From positions 74,997 through 138,996 of the forward strand of contig KL197729.1 of NCBI GenBank assembly GCA_000697665.1: a stretch of 64,000 bases of DNA, written 5' to 3'. The DNA comes from Jaapia argillacea MUCL 33604. Lineage: Eukaryota; Basidiomycota; Agaricomycetes; Jaapiales; Jaapiaceae. Position 1 is the first letter of the stretch. Every line of letters begins with the position of its first letter. A program made the translations under genes and the position numbers. A model generated the notes under the pieces. It made no database searches. It was given only the letters and a program-made list of their open reading frames with translations, and was not told the origin of the DNA. Shown here piece by piece: positions 12,296 to 23,743 of the stretch.

Positions 12296-14126
12296 ATGTT
12301 AACCCCGGTAAACAGTTCCTGCCTTGGATTCTGTGATAAAATTAACCGCTGCCTGAGAGAATAGGAATACGCAATCACTCGACCGTACCCCTGGCGTCGT
12401 TTTGGACCTATATTCTTCGTGGCGTCGTGCATCGTGCTCGTCTTGCTCACGTTACTTAACGGTTAGCCGTGACCGATACTACTACCCTCCTCCTACACCT
12501 AAAGCAATCTTATTTAGCTGCGGTTGCCGGTTATGAGACTGTAACAGTAGCTCGAAGCGACAAGAACGCTACGCAGCAGATGTGGTGGACGCCCATCATC
12601 CCTCGAGCTCTTCGGGCAGACAGCTACCTCTTAAATGCTGGCGACACCTTTACAACGAATGCCAGTCTATTTCAATGGATTCTCCTTGATGCGTTTGTGA
12701 GTAATCTACACTTTTCGCTGAATAAGTGCGTCTCAAGATTCAGATTTAGTCCCAAGAGGGTGGACATCTACTGGAGGCTGGATTTCAATACTCTGCAGAA
12801 CCCATGGCCTTCTGTAGCCCATCGAGCCAAGTCTCGAACGTCGATGTGGACGTAAACGTCGCAACCGTGGCGACTTGGGTGAGTCATCTTGAGCATAGGA
12901 CCATGGCTATCAACACTTAACTGTCTTATAGACATCTCTTACGTGCACCACCGCAAACGGCGTGGGTTTCGTTATTCAGGGAACATGGCAATGGCGCATC
13001 GTCCAGTCTGGCACAGTAAACGTCAACTTCCCGGAGATCTCGCCGATATATCTACCCCTTCATGATGTTCTCTCTCGCTTGGCTCAAGACCTCTTCGAGG
13101 CGTTGCTAACTCCCCTTCCTCCCGGAAATGAAGGATTGGTCCGCCTTAGTGTATAGGGTGCGCCTGTCCTACCTCAATCTGCACGGGAACCACTCAACGT
13201 CACTCTCACTGGAGGGCCGGTCTCCTGGACTAATGGCTCCTCCTCATATCAACTCAACGATACCGGCCTGGGCTACACCACACCCGCATTCCGAAATTTC
13301 CTAAAGGCCTCGATAGCCGCAGCCGAGATCGACTTGGGGATCTACAACGAAAACTCGTTATACTTCGATATGGAGATGTTCAATGCCACGATTGAGCCGA
13401 ATCCACTGCTCACTGGCTCACACTTTATGCCAATCCCAGGCCACGATGATCTAAATTATCCGTATTCTGTATTCAGCAGCACAGCGAACAACCTCAGCGG
13501 TGCCCAAATCTTGAGGATGTACCCAGCCTCCTCTCAAAATAGTCAACTGTACATTCCCATCGATCGCGATTCTCAACACTCTGCTTTCATCGAAGTATCG
13601 TACTTGTGCTACGACCTGCAGATTAAGTCACCACTGGCCTTCGCCTCATCAGTATTTGTGGGCGTGAGTGGTCTTCTGATCATACGTCTTTCATCTGAGA
13701 GCTTAACTTGTTTTTCTCCAGACTGTATCAATGTTTATGGCATTCAGGGCTTTCGTGGTGCTCGTCGCCACCATTCTTGCTAAGCGACATTCGGAAAAAT
13801 GTTAGTTTTTGTACTTTTCTTCTCTCCATTTCAGGGCTGAAGACGTTACGGTCCTCTTAGCCAATTATTGCGAAGGATCTCTCGCCTTGGAGGAAAGCAG
13901 ATCTCCATTCGAGAGTCACGATGTTCAAGTGGTGTTTCCCTCCATTGAGGTTTCTGAGAACGACGTGATATTGGAGCTGCGGCGATCGGAACCCATACTC
14001 TCCGCCCAACCCATGACCAGTCACCGTTCCAAGGACGATGGATTGGCGGTGTATGATACCGAGAACGATTCTCAATTGTCATTGGGACTTAGTACACTGG
14101 TTGGGAAAACCCCCGAAGAGACGTAA
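12296..14126 (+). pseudogene. Two-pass membrane protein, copy 1, broken
   Basis: Same gene structure as copies at 18.1 and 55.2 kb: a 12-nt first coding exon (MLTP), then EYAITRPYPWRRFGP and a membrane segment (FFVASCIVLVLLTLLNG), a long ectodomain with NxS/T sites, a second membrane segment near the C-terminus and an acidic tail ending GKTPEET. The copy is inactivated by a TAG at 13,154-13,156 in the ectodomain, where copy 2 has CAG (LSV-Q-GTP versus LSV-stop-GAP). It also lacks 12 nt in the stretch before DSYLLN, removing a Cys that copies 2 and 3 keep. Frame and splice sites downstream of the stop remain readable, including the last-intron acceptor that copy 2 has lost, so the nonsense change is probably recent. 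The family is not one I recognise. Confidence 0.75.
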
Positions 14127-15189
14127 TTCTGTTCCTCATGAACACGGGAGCATATGGTTACTAAGATTCACTTTGAAAGTTAATTTGTGGCTTCGAAGAG
14201 ATGGACTCGACTGAGAGGGCTGTACGCCTAGGCGGGATGGGTTGGAAGGAGGTAGCTTTCGTGAAAGAGTGAACTGTTTGGTGTGATAAGAGGTGTACAA
14301 AGTATGTTTCAAGGTGTCACTGTCATCCCCGGCCTCTGTGTAGTAGACTCGACGAACCCATCAAATTGCTCGTCGCTTTTACCTGCTCGAGTGGGGTCGA
14401 TGATGGTTGACCGTCACCGAGGAAATGGGGTCTAACGCAGGAGTGTTCGCTGGGCTCTGACAATGGATTTGTGGTACCCTCACGATAGAGAATATTATCT
14501 TGAAACATTCCCCACTGCTGATAGAGTAGCGGCATGACGCGGACGACTATCCACTCTCAATGTCGTTCCCTCTCCTATTCCTAACCAGTCCGATATCAAC
14601 CGTACCGTACGAAAGGCGTCATTCCTCGCAAAGCAGGGACCCTGGGTGGGAGGCCATCTTTCACTCAGAGAGCAACAGGGGCTACATGCCCGCCCGTTGT
14701 CACCTATTGGCCCCGCACTACCTGCATGAAGTGGACCAGTGCTTGTTAAGACCGACCACCGGCGAGACGACATCGAGAAGGAAGAAGGAGGAAGTATCGT
14801 CGCCTAGCAAGTTCAGCGGGGGCGGATTCCAACAATGCGGAGGCGTTGGGCTGTCGGGCCGCATAGCGGGTCGGCAGTTGGAGATTCGTAACGCGGGAGA
14901 CAGAATACTGGGGAAGGGAGCCCTTTCGTTGGACGGGAACGGTGCACGTGTGCAATGTCTACCATAGGGTTCAAGCCCTGAAGGACGATAAAATCGGAAT
15001 TTTTAAAAAATCCTCGCAAAGGAAAATCGGGTCGTAGAATGATGAGCTACATCGAATGTCTAAAAAACCGAGGGGAGAGGACATGAGGTGCAGATGGAGA
15101 AGGGAAAGAGAAGGGAGGGGTTCGCGAAAAATGCAGGGTGGAGAGGGACGACGCGTGGAAGGGGAAGTATAAACGGGATCGAAAAGAAC
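14127..15189. other. 3' flank of membrane-gene copy 1, repeated after copy 2
   Basis: No gene recognised. The stretches 14,320-14,410 and about 15,000-15,190 resemble 20,120-20,220 and 21,410-21,570 downstream of copy 2, so the 3' flank was duplicated with the gene. The plus frame 14,560-14,967 has no family signature and is not conserved as a frame in the second unit. Confidence 0.5.
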
Positions 15190-17320
15190 GAGGGAGCGAA
15201 GTAAAAGTCAAAGATCACAAAACGGTTACGGAAAAACATAGGTCTTGAGTGAGTCAAACGCAGCCCGTAAACATCCCCGCGATCCCTCACTATTAGTCCT
15301 CCCATACAGCAAGCACGTTTTCTGATTAAGGCCAGAGGCTCTTCACGAAGACGGCATTCTGACGCGCGGGGTAGGGAGGCAGGAGATTCGATTGTCGAGT
15401 GTCGTGTGCTGGAGAGATATCAGACGGCAATAACTTTAGAGAGAAGGGAGAAGCAAAGTTTACTAAGAAAGCGACCTCGTATCTCTCTTCCCTTAATTGA
15501 CGCTCGAACACCCAACTCACGAGAATGACGAGAAACACGAGCTCCGGGGGTGTGAAGCAACCAACTACATAGACGTTGATAGAGTTGAGGAGCGGGTGCT
15601 ACGTAGTTTGGTGAACGGGTGTGGGGCGTGGACTTGAGAATGGGAGGTGTGATTTGAGTGGAGATGAGAAGAGGGTGTGGAGAACTGAGGTAGGGTCTTT
15701 CGGCGCGAAGTTTATTTGGGGACTCCCGAGGGAGCTTGGGCACACCTCAGGAGGGGTTATATAGCCAGCATTGGAGGTCTAACTTGTGGTATCCACCTAA
15801 GAGTCAAACCGAATATCCATCGTCCAAGATCGGACGGACAGCGCCAGCACATGCCCAACACACAAACACGCCACCAGCCAACGCTCCATCTCTCTAACCC
15901 AATCCTTCTCGACCCATCAGGTTGAAGGAGATGAAGGACGAGTGAATAGACGGTTTTGGAAGGTTGACGGTGGGGAACTTGAAGGCTAGAGGGGTTGAAA
16001 AGAGAGCTAGCGCGCGAGTAGGTTGACTGCGGTTTCCACGAAATGCACTCGACTTGAGTGGGTTATCGACGGTGGACCTGCATATGGGCAAAAAGCAAGC
16101 TGGGAAAGGTATCAGGCGCCACTCGCTATGAGTAAAAATAAACACAGCTAACCTAGGAGGCGACCTCACACCCAGCCGCCTAACCACCCAACTCACGAGA
16201 ACCGTACGCTCAGGGGAAGCGAAAGGACCAGCTATATGCCGGTGGACGTCGATAGAGTTGAAGAGGGGGTGTATGTATCGTGGTGAAGGGGTGTGGGGCA
16301 TAGACTTTAGACAGGGAGGTGTGATTTGAATGGCGATGAGATGAGGGCGGAGAGAAGTGAGGGTCCTTCGAGGCGATGTTGTGATTGGGATGGGATGTGT
16401 TTGGGAAGCTGGGGCAGACCTCAAGAGGGATTTGTAACACGACGTCGGACGTGGAGTGTTGGACATGCACCGAGTATATGCACCCTCCAAGATCGAACTT
16501 GCAGCCGCAGCACCTGCCCGACATCCGAACTCATCCGAACCGACCACCAGCCACTACACCATCTCTCTGACACGATCCTTCTCGAGCTATTAGGGTGGAG
16601 AGCTTGAGAGTACTTGCGCAACGAGTCGAAGGTCATGATGGGATGTACAAGTTCCGCGAAATGCACTCTTGGGTTGCGAACGAGTCGCGTCGGCCAATCG
16701 AGTAGTTTCCAAGTTGGGAGTGCGATGATTGCGTTGACAGTGGGTGGATCTGTGAGGGTACCGTTCCCCGATGTTAGGGTGGTCAAGCTCGCGCGTTGAT
16801 TGGTCGGCGACATTCGCACAGCCACAGCGGTATCTTTTGACGGCAGCGTCTCCGAGGCCTCTCTCAACCTTCCTTCTCTCGCTCCACTAGCACTACGCTT
16901 ATTCAAATCTCAAAAGCTGGCGTAGTCTACCAATTTCTACACTCTTTTCTCCCCGTAGTCCTCTCTATCACACATCCCACGAGAGGTATCTCGGACTCTC
17001 CGAGGTACTAATAGAGACTGCACCTGTATGGACGGAAGAATCAGCCAAGGAACAGCGGTCGGTTCGTCACTCTCTTTTTATACCATCTTTCCTCTCATTT
17101 TCCCTTGCTCCTTTCCAGCAACGACACTCGACAATCGAATCTCCTTCCTCTCTACCTCGCACGTCAGCCAGAATGCCGTCTTCGTGAGGTGGCTCTGGCC
17201 TTAATCATAAAGCGAGCTTCAAGTTGATTTATGGAGAAGTAATCGCGAGGGATCGCGTCGATTTTCACGGGCTGACTTTGATTAAGTCAAGGTCTGTCGT
17301 TTTGCTTTAATCGTTTTGTC
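15190..17320. repeat. Inverted M-type repeat block with inverted ends
   Basis: A block of about 240 bases at 15,190-15,440 recurs in inverted orientation at 17,055-17,320; both share the core CTCGACAATCGA (or its complement) and the motif AGAATGCCGTCTTCGTGA in complementary orientation. Between them, on the minus strand, lies a rearranged version of the M repeat seen at 21.6-23.7 kb, 38.7-39.9 kb and 51.9-53.6 kb: the CTGTGGCTGTGCG...CCAATCAACGCG block near 16,790-16,830, the tract ending near 16,200, and the GTGGAAACCGCAGTCAA block near 16,030-16,060. The open frames here (15,894-16,547, 16,421-16,906) reflect this repeat. A transcript through the block could fold on its two ends. Confidence 0.65.
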
Positions 17321-17399
17321 ACAATCGGTTTCCCTTCGCGTCACTTATGGCGGCCATTCTTTCAATCCCGTTTATTCTACGTATTCGTCACAACCCTTT

Positions 17400-18106
17400 T
17401 CCTTTCCGTTTCGACCTGGGATACTGCCTGTAACCTGTCCATATGCCTACTCTATGCCTTCGGATCTGCGGGCTGTGTCCTTGTTTTCGATGTGGAGTGC
17501 AATTCAGGACCAGAAGACGCCTCGTCCGATTACCGAGTAGTCTCGGTATCACTGACGCATTGCTCGCGAGGCATGGCATAAGTAGTCTTTGTGGGCCGGG
17601 CCCTAAGATCTCTTTAACCTTGTCCTCGTTAAATGGACGGCATTGCCATCTTACAGATGATATCCGTCTTGGTTCTCTCTCCATGACCGGTGTACGGCGA
17701 GGGAATGCACACAGCTGCGGTTCTGCGGCAGAGTCGCCCGGCCCGGGAATTCCCACGCAGTCTCTTCCCACTTGAATTGAGTACGTTCATCCTTGTCATG
17801 CTGATCAGCCAGTCTCCCGCCGTCCAAACGACTATATCTGTCCGGCCACTACACCGTCGTCCAAATATCACCACCCCGCCTCCAGCTCCACAGCAGTATT
17901 TCACACGTCGTCCAGCACCATCGTGCATCCACTTTCGCGATTGGATGCTATGATTGAACTCTGTCATCTTGGAATGGCTGAGCCTGACAACAAGCTGTGC
18001 TACCGTTCAACATAATAGACCGAACACTTCGTCTCTTCACAACCAGCGACTTCCCGAGTCATTCCACTACCTATCGTTCTTTTCCCTCCAAGAACACGTA
18101 TCCAAC
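17400..18106. repeat. Upstream half of the second duplicated membrane-gene unit
   Basis: The stretch 17,410-17,610 aligns with 9,960-10,180, and 17,810-18,106 aligns almost base for base with 12,000-12,295. Several short CGTCGTCCA-type motifs recur within the last 300 bases of both units, directly before the start codon. This is the promoter-side part of the tandem duplication; the material equivalent to 10.2-11.9 kb is mostly missing here. Confidence 0.65.
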
Positions 18107-19940
18107 ATGTTAACCCCGGTAAATTGTTCCCGCCTTGGATTCTGTGATAAAATTAACCGCTGCCTGAGAGAATAGGAATACGCAATCACTCGACCTTACC
18201 CCTGGCGTCATTTTGGACCCATATTCTTCGTTGCGTCGTGCATCGTGTTCGTCTTGCTCACGTTACTTAACGGTTAGCCGTGACCGATACTACTACCCTC
18301 CTCCTACACCTAAAGCAATCCTATTTAGCTGCGGTTGCCGGTTATGAGACTGTAACAGTAGCTCGAAGCGACAAGAATGTTACGCAGCAGATGTGGTGGA
18401 CTCCCGTCACCCCTCGAGCTCTTCGCGCAAAGACAACGTGTGACAGCTACCTCTTAAATGTTGGCGACACCTTTACAACGAATGCCAGTCTGTTTCAATG
18501 GACTCTCCTTGACGCATCTGTGAGTAATCTACGCTGTCGGCGGAATAAATGTGTCCCAAGATTCAGATTTAGTCCTATGAGGGTGCACATATACCGGAGG
18601 CTGGATTTCAATACTCTGCAGAACCCATGGCCTTCTGTAGCCCATCGAGCCAAGTCTCGAACGTCGATGTGGACATAAACGTTGCAACCGTGGCGACTTG
18701 GGTGAGTCATCGTAAGGCTAGGACCATGGGTATCAGCAGTTCACTGTCTTACAGACATATTTTATGTGCGACACCACAAGCGGTGTTCTTTTTCAGATTC
18801 AGGGAACATGGCAATGGAGCATCGTCCAGTCTGGTATAGAAAACGTCAACGTCCCGGAGATCTCGACGATATATCTACCCCTTCATGATGTTCTCTCTCG
18901 CTTGGCTCAAGACCTCTTCGAGGCATTGCTAGCTCCGGCTCCTCCCGGAAATGAAGGATTGGTCCGCCTTAGTGTACAGGGTACGCCTGTCCCACCTCAA
19001 TCCGCACGGGAACCACTGGACGTCAATTTTACTGGAGGCCCGGTCTCCTGGACTAATGGTTCCTCCTCATATGATGCCGGCCTGGGCTACACGACACCCG
19101 CACTCCGAAACTTCCTAAAGGCCTCGATGGCCGCAGCCGAGATCGACTTGGGGATCTACAACGAAAACTCGTTATACTTCGACATGGAGATGTTCAATGC
19201 CACGATTGAGCCGAATCCACTGCTCACCGGCTCACACTTTATGCCAGTTCCAGGCGAAGATGATCTAAATTATCCGTATTTTGTATTCAGCAGCATAGCG
19301 AACAACCTCAGCGGTGCCCAAATCTTGAGGATGTACCCAGCCTCCTCTCAAAATGAACTATACATTCCCATCGATCGCGATCTTCAAAACCCTGCTATCA
19401 TCGAAGTATCGTACTTGTGCCACGACCTGCAGATCAAGTCACCACTCGCCTTCGCCTCATCGGTATTTGTGGGCGTGAGTGGTCTTCTGGTCATACATCT
19501 TGCATCTGAGAGCTTGATTTTTGTTTCCTGCAGACTGTATCGATGTTTATGGCATTCAGGGCTTTCGTGGTGCTCATCGCTACCCTTCTTGCCAAACGAC
19601 ATTCGGAAAAATGTTAGATTTTTTGTGCTTTTCTGTCCTTGACTTCAGGGCTGAATACGTTACGATCCTCTCAGCCAATTATTGTGAAGGATCTCTCGCC
19701 TTGGAGGAAGGTAGATCTCTACCCGAGGGTCGCGAAATGCATACGGTTTTTCCCTCCATTGGGGTTCCTGAGAACGACGTGGTATTGGAGCCGCAGCGAT
19801 CGGAACCCACGCTCTCCGTCCAACCCATGACCAGTCACCGCTCCAAGGACGATGGATTGGCGGTTTATGATACTGAGAACGATTCTCAATTGTCATCGGA
19901 ACTCAGTACGCTGCTTGGGAAAAACCCCGAAGAGACGTAA
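18107..19940 (+). CDS. Two-pass membrane protein, copy 2, doubtful last intron
   Basis: ATG at 18,107 starts a 12-nt exon (MLTP); exon 2 begins at 18,176 and gives the N-terminal membrane anchor (FFVASCIVFVLLTLLNG). The ectodomain carries NxS/T sites (NVTQ, NASL, NGSS, NATI, NLSG) and the blocks PLHDVLSRLAQDLFEALL and AAEIDLGIYNENSLYFDME. A C-terminal membrane segment (MFMAFRAFVVLIATLLAKR) precedes an acidic tail. Topology suggests a surface or endomembrane protein with a lumenal or extracellular middle. No nonsense codon interrupts the body. However, the acceptor of the last intron, GAAG in copy 1 and the corresponding AAG in copy 3, reads GAAT here (about 19,656). With that site lost, the protein would end at 19,617 or enter a wrong frame, so the tail to 19,940 may not be translated. 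The family is unrecognised. Confidence 0.65.
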
Positions 19941-21564
19941 GTCCGTTCCTCATAACACAGGAGCCTATGGTTACTAAGGTTCCACTTTGAACAGTTAATT
20001 CGTGGCTTTCGACGAAATGGGCTCGACTGAGATGGTTGTACGCCGAGGAGGGATAGGTTGGAAGGAGGCCAGCTTCGTGAAAGAGAGAACTGCCTTTGGT
20101 TTGGTGTGATAAGTGGGTTTCGAGCTGTCACTCTCATCCCTCCCTGTATAGTAGACTCGACGGAACCCCAACAGATTGATCGTTAGTTTTACCAAGTCGA
20201 GTAAGATCGATGGCTGATTGGCAACTGCGACCTCAGGCTTTACATGACCGAAAACGATTCTCAATCAGCCGAGTCGTCGGAACTAGTGGGCTGTTTGGGA
20301 TGACTCCTGAGGAGAAGTATGTCGTCTCTTCATAACTCTAGCAGGATCGTCAAGTTCAGTTGGGTACTTCGTCGATTTGCCCATGGTGTCAAGAAAATAG
20401 ATTCGACGAGCATGGTTGGAGAGCTGAACTCGCGAGTTGTTACTCTCGGTCGAAACTCGGGGTGTGGCAGCTCGGAATGGTCTGAATCTCCAAGCTGCTG
20501 GTTATTTGAACTGCTTTCTGCGATGACGCCAGAAATGTGGCCATGTTACGATCTGGGAGATATTGTTACTATAAGTATATCTTGACGTTCCCCCACCGAC
20601 AGAGTAGGGACATGATAAGTGCTCACGATTATCCCCTCTCAACGCCGTTCCCTCTCCAATTCTAGACAGACCCCGCCCGACTCGAGATCTAGGTTTGAGA
20701 ATCGTATCGTAGATATAAGTTCCTCGACAGTTCATCCCAACAATTTCCCCTCGTCGCAGGACCGGAAAATGGATGGGATAGCCCGAGGATGGTCACCGAG
20801 GATCCTTCAAGTTCACTGGGAGCGTTCCTCCTTCTGAACACTATTCGCTTCGTCACACTCATCGTATTTTCGGAATCCCCCCGTCGCTTTCGAACACCCG
20901 CCTGAATGTCAGTTATATGAAATGAAGGGAGGGATGAAAATGCGCAAAGCAGGAATAGAGACCTTGGGAACGGAGAATGACTTTTTGGCCGCAGTACGGG
21001 ACGAAACAACCCCTTCAAGTCCAGTTGAGGGAAAGGCAAGGAAGATAACGGGGTGTGTTTGGTAGCAGAAGGTAGGAGGTACGAGCACTCTGGAACCTTC
21101 TCGCGGGTTTTGGCCTGAGAGGTAGGATAGCATGGACCAAGGGAGATTGAGGATTATATAGGGAGGGATACAGTAGTATAGCCCGGCATCGCGGGTCCGG
21201 TGGGATAGTGTGGGGAGAGTGTTCGCCAAGCCCAAGTGGGAGCGGGGACGATATGTGGGTGAGTAGATGGTTGGGTTGAGATGCGGATGAGAGGAACAGG
21301 TGTGATGAGACCGATTGTGAGGGACGTCTGAACTAAGAACAGAATGAAGATTCGTCCAAGAGTATATGAGAAGTTATGCATTCTCTTCAATCCGATATCA
21401 AACGTACTACAATGAAGGTGTCATTCTTCACAAAGGAAGATAGGGTCATGGAATGATAAGCTACGTTCAATGTCGAAGAACTCAAGGTGAGGACATGATG
21501 AGCAAATCGAAAGGGAAGCATAAACGAGATTGAAAAGAATAAGAGAGAGAAGGGAAGGTCGACG
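19941..21564. other. 3' flank of membrane-gene copy 2, no gene recognised
   Basis: The first part repeats the flank of copy 1. Around 20,230-20,310 a short stretch resembles the acidic tail exon again (TENDSQSAESSELVGCLG-like reading), so a fragment of the last exon was probably duplicated. The remainder holds no supported gene; minus frames at 20,689-21,390 lack any signature. Confidence 0.4.
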
Positions 21565-23743
21565 ATCATAAGACGATTAAGAAGAAACGACAGACCTTGA
21601 CTCAGTCAACTCAGCCCATGAACGTCCCCACGATCGCTCGCCATTGGTTCTTCCTAAGGCAAGCTCTCCTCTGATCAAGGCCATCTCTTCCTTACGAAGA
21701 TGGCATTCTGACGTGCAGAATAGGGAGGAAGGAGATCCGATTGTCGAGTTTCGTGCTGGAGAGGTATACGAGGATAGGGAGTGCAAAATGATAGGAAAGA
21801 TGGCATGAAAAAGAGTGGGACGAACGTGTGTGAACCGGCGACTGCAGTACCTTGACCCCTTCTTCCGTCGGGACAGGTGCAGTCTCTACCTCGGAGAGTC
21901 AGAGATGCCCCTGGTACCTGAGGTCTAAATTTCAAGGTTGGGGTCGGTGGGTTAACGTTTTAACGTTGGACGTGTAATGGAGAGAACTAGGGTGAGAGCA
22001 AAAGTGTAGAGATTGGGAGACGACGCTAGGGTTTGAAGATGCGTAGTGGAGCGAGTGAAGGAAGGTCGAGAGAGGTCGAGGTTTCGAGCGACTGCCAGGC
22101 CCCGGAGCCGTCGAGGATGTCGATGAGGAACCGAGGAGAGATTGAGAGACTCAGATGCTCGATGACATACTGCTGTGGCTGTGCGCAAGATGCTGGGGAC
22201 AGCCAATCAACGCGTGAGTTTGATCTCCCCAACGTCGCGAAACGCAGATCCGCCCACCGCCAACGCAATCACCCCACTGCCAAACTGGAAACTACTCGAT
22301 TGGCCGACGCGATTTTTTCGGAACCCCAACAATACATTTCATAGAACCCCTACAACCATCTCAAATTCTCTGGCCTTCGAATTGTCCACTCTCAACTCCC
22401 TCCAACCTAAATCGCTCGAGAATGATCGTCTTTGAGAGATGGTGTGCTGCTGCTGGGTTCGGATGTCGGGAGGGTGCTGGGGTTGCAAGTTCTATCTTGG
22501 AGGGTGCGCATACTGGGTCCATGTCCATCGCTTGACCTCCGTCGTCGTCTACCAAGTCCCTCGACCTCGTGAGGTGCCCCAGCTCCCCAAACACCTCCCA
22601 TCCCAAACTCAACATCATGTCGAACAACCCTACCTTCTCTCACCCTCTCATCGCAAACTCAAATCACACCTCCCATTCTCAAGTCTATGCGCCACACCCA
22701 TTCACCACGATGCATACAACCCCTCCTCAACTCTACCCACGTCCAATGGCATATAGCTTGTCCTTTCACATCCGATGAGCACATGGTTCTCGTGGGTTGA
22801 GTGGTTGGGTGGTTGGGTGGTTGGGTGTGAGGTCGACCTTCTTGGTAAGTTGCGTTTATTCCTACTCGAAGCGAGTGGTGCCTGGTCCCTTTCCCAGCTT
22901 ACTTTCGCCCGTATACAGGCCACCATCGATACCCACTCAAGCCGACTGCATCTCGTGGAAACGCAGTCAATCTCCTCACGCACCGGCACCGTTCTCTTTT
23001 CAACCCCTCTAACTTTCTGGTTCGGCCTCCCTCGACCTGCCGAAGCCGTCCTTAGGGTTCAGAAAGATCGAGCTAGAGAGAGGATCTATTGGCTTGTGGT
23101 GGGAGAAGGCGTTGGGCGGTTGTTGTGGTTGCGATCTGGATGCTGAGTATCTGTTCTGGAACCTGGCCGGCTTGGTGGATGCAGAAAGCCCTCATATCAA
23201 ATCGCTCATGAGCTGTGCCCCAGTTCTCCGGCTAGGGAGCGTCCCCAAACACGACCCATTCGAGATCGACCGACCCTACCTTCCCTCCCCGCTCCTCTCA
23301 TCATCACCCCCAACCTTCCGCCTACTATCGCATTACCCCTCCTCAACTATTTGTCGTTCAGCCGACGTCTATCTACCTCCGCATTGTTGGTTTTTCACAT
23401 CGCCTGAGCGTGAGTTGGTTGGGTTGGGTATGAAGGCGACTCACACCCTAGGTAAGTTGCTTCCATCCTTTCTCGTAGCTCATACATTTCCCCACCTCTT
23501 TTTCGACCCTGTCAAATAGTGCCCTCCATTCATCGATCCCCGATATTCATTAGGATTTGGGTGCCGCTCACCTATTAATCAAGTTCTACACCATTATGAG
23601 CAACCAGTCACTTTCCGATCAACCAACCAACCAACCGTCTGTCGATCCAAACTCTAATATCCCCCTCACATACCCATACCTTAGGCCCTTGCTTATCGTG
23701 TCAGTACCATACCCACCGACGTTATAAGCAAAAAATGTTGGCG
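21565..23743 (+). repeat. M repeat, copy 1 (M1)
   Basis: Starts with the block AACGACAGACCTTGACTCAG (about 21,585) and shares, in order, the CTGTGGCTGTGCG/CCAATCAACGCG block (22,170-22,220), an NNPTF-like tract (22,620-22,860), a GGAAACGCAGTCAATCT block (22,960-23,100) and a final tract to about 23,460 with the copies at 38.7 and 51.9 kb. Short frames in it are partly conserved between copies, but single-base indels break them (for example in the WPTRLVRNP stretch), so I treat it as repeat DNA or dead gene fragments. Confidence 0.65.
22802..22827 (+). repeat. GGTTGGGT tandem run
   Basis: Three direct copies of the octamer GGTTGGGT in M1, where other M copies have one GGTTGGATGG or GGTTGGGTGGTTGGGT segment. 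It is G-quadruplex-prone and telomere-like by composition, but is an internal local expansion rather than a telomere. Confidence 0.6.

Noticed and set aside
14940-14975. GGTTCAAGCCC resembling a tRNA B-box
   Set aside because: No matching A-box or cloverleaf arms lie upstream.
15894-16547. 217-codon minus frame
   Set aside because: It overlaps the inverted M-type repeat, is not conserved as a frame in M1-M3, and overlaps other frames of similar quality.
22802-22827. Telomere-like repeat
   Set aside because: Only three units, internal to a repeat and flanked by colinear M sequence, so not a telomere or subtelomere boundary.
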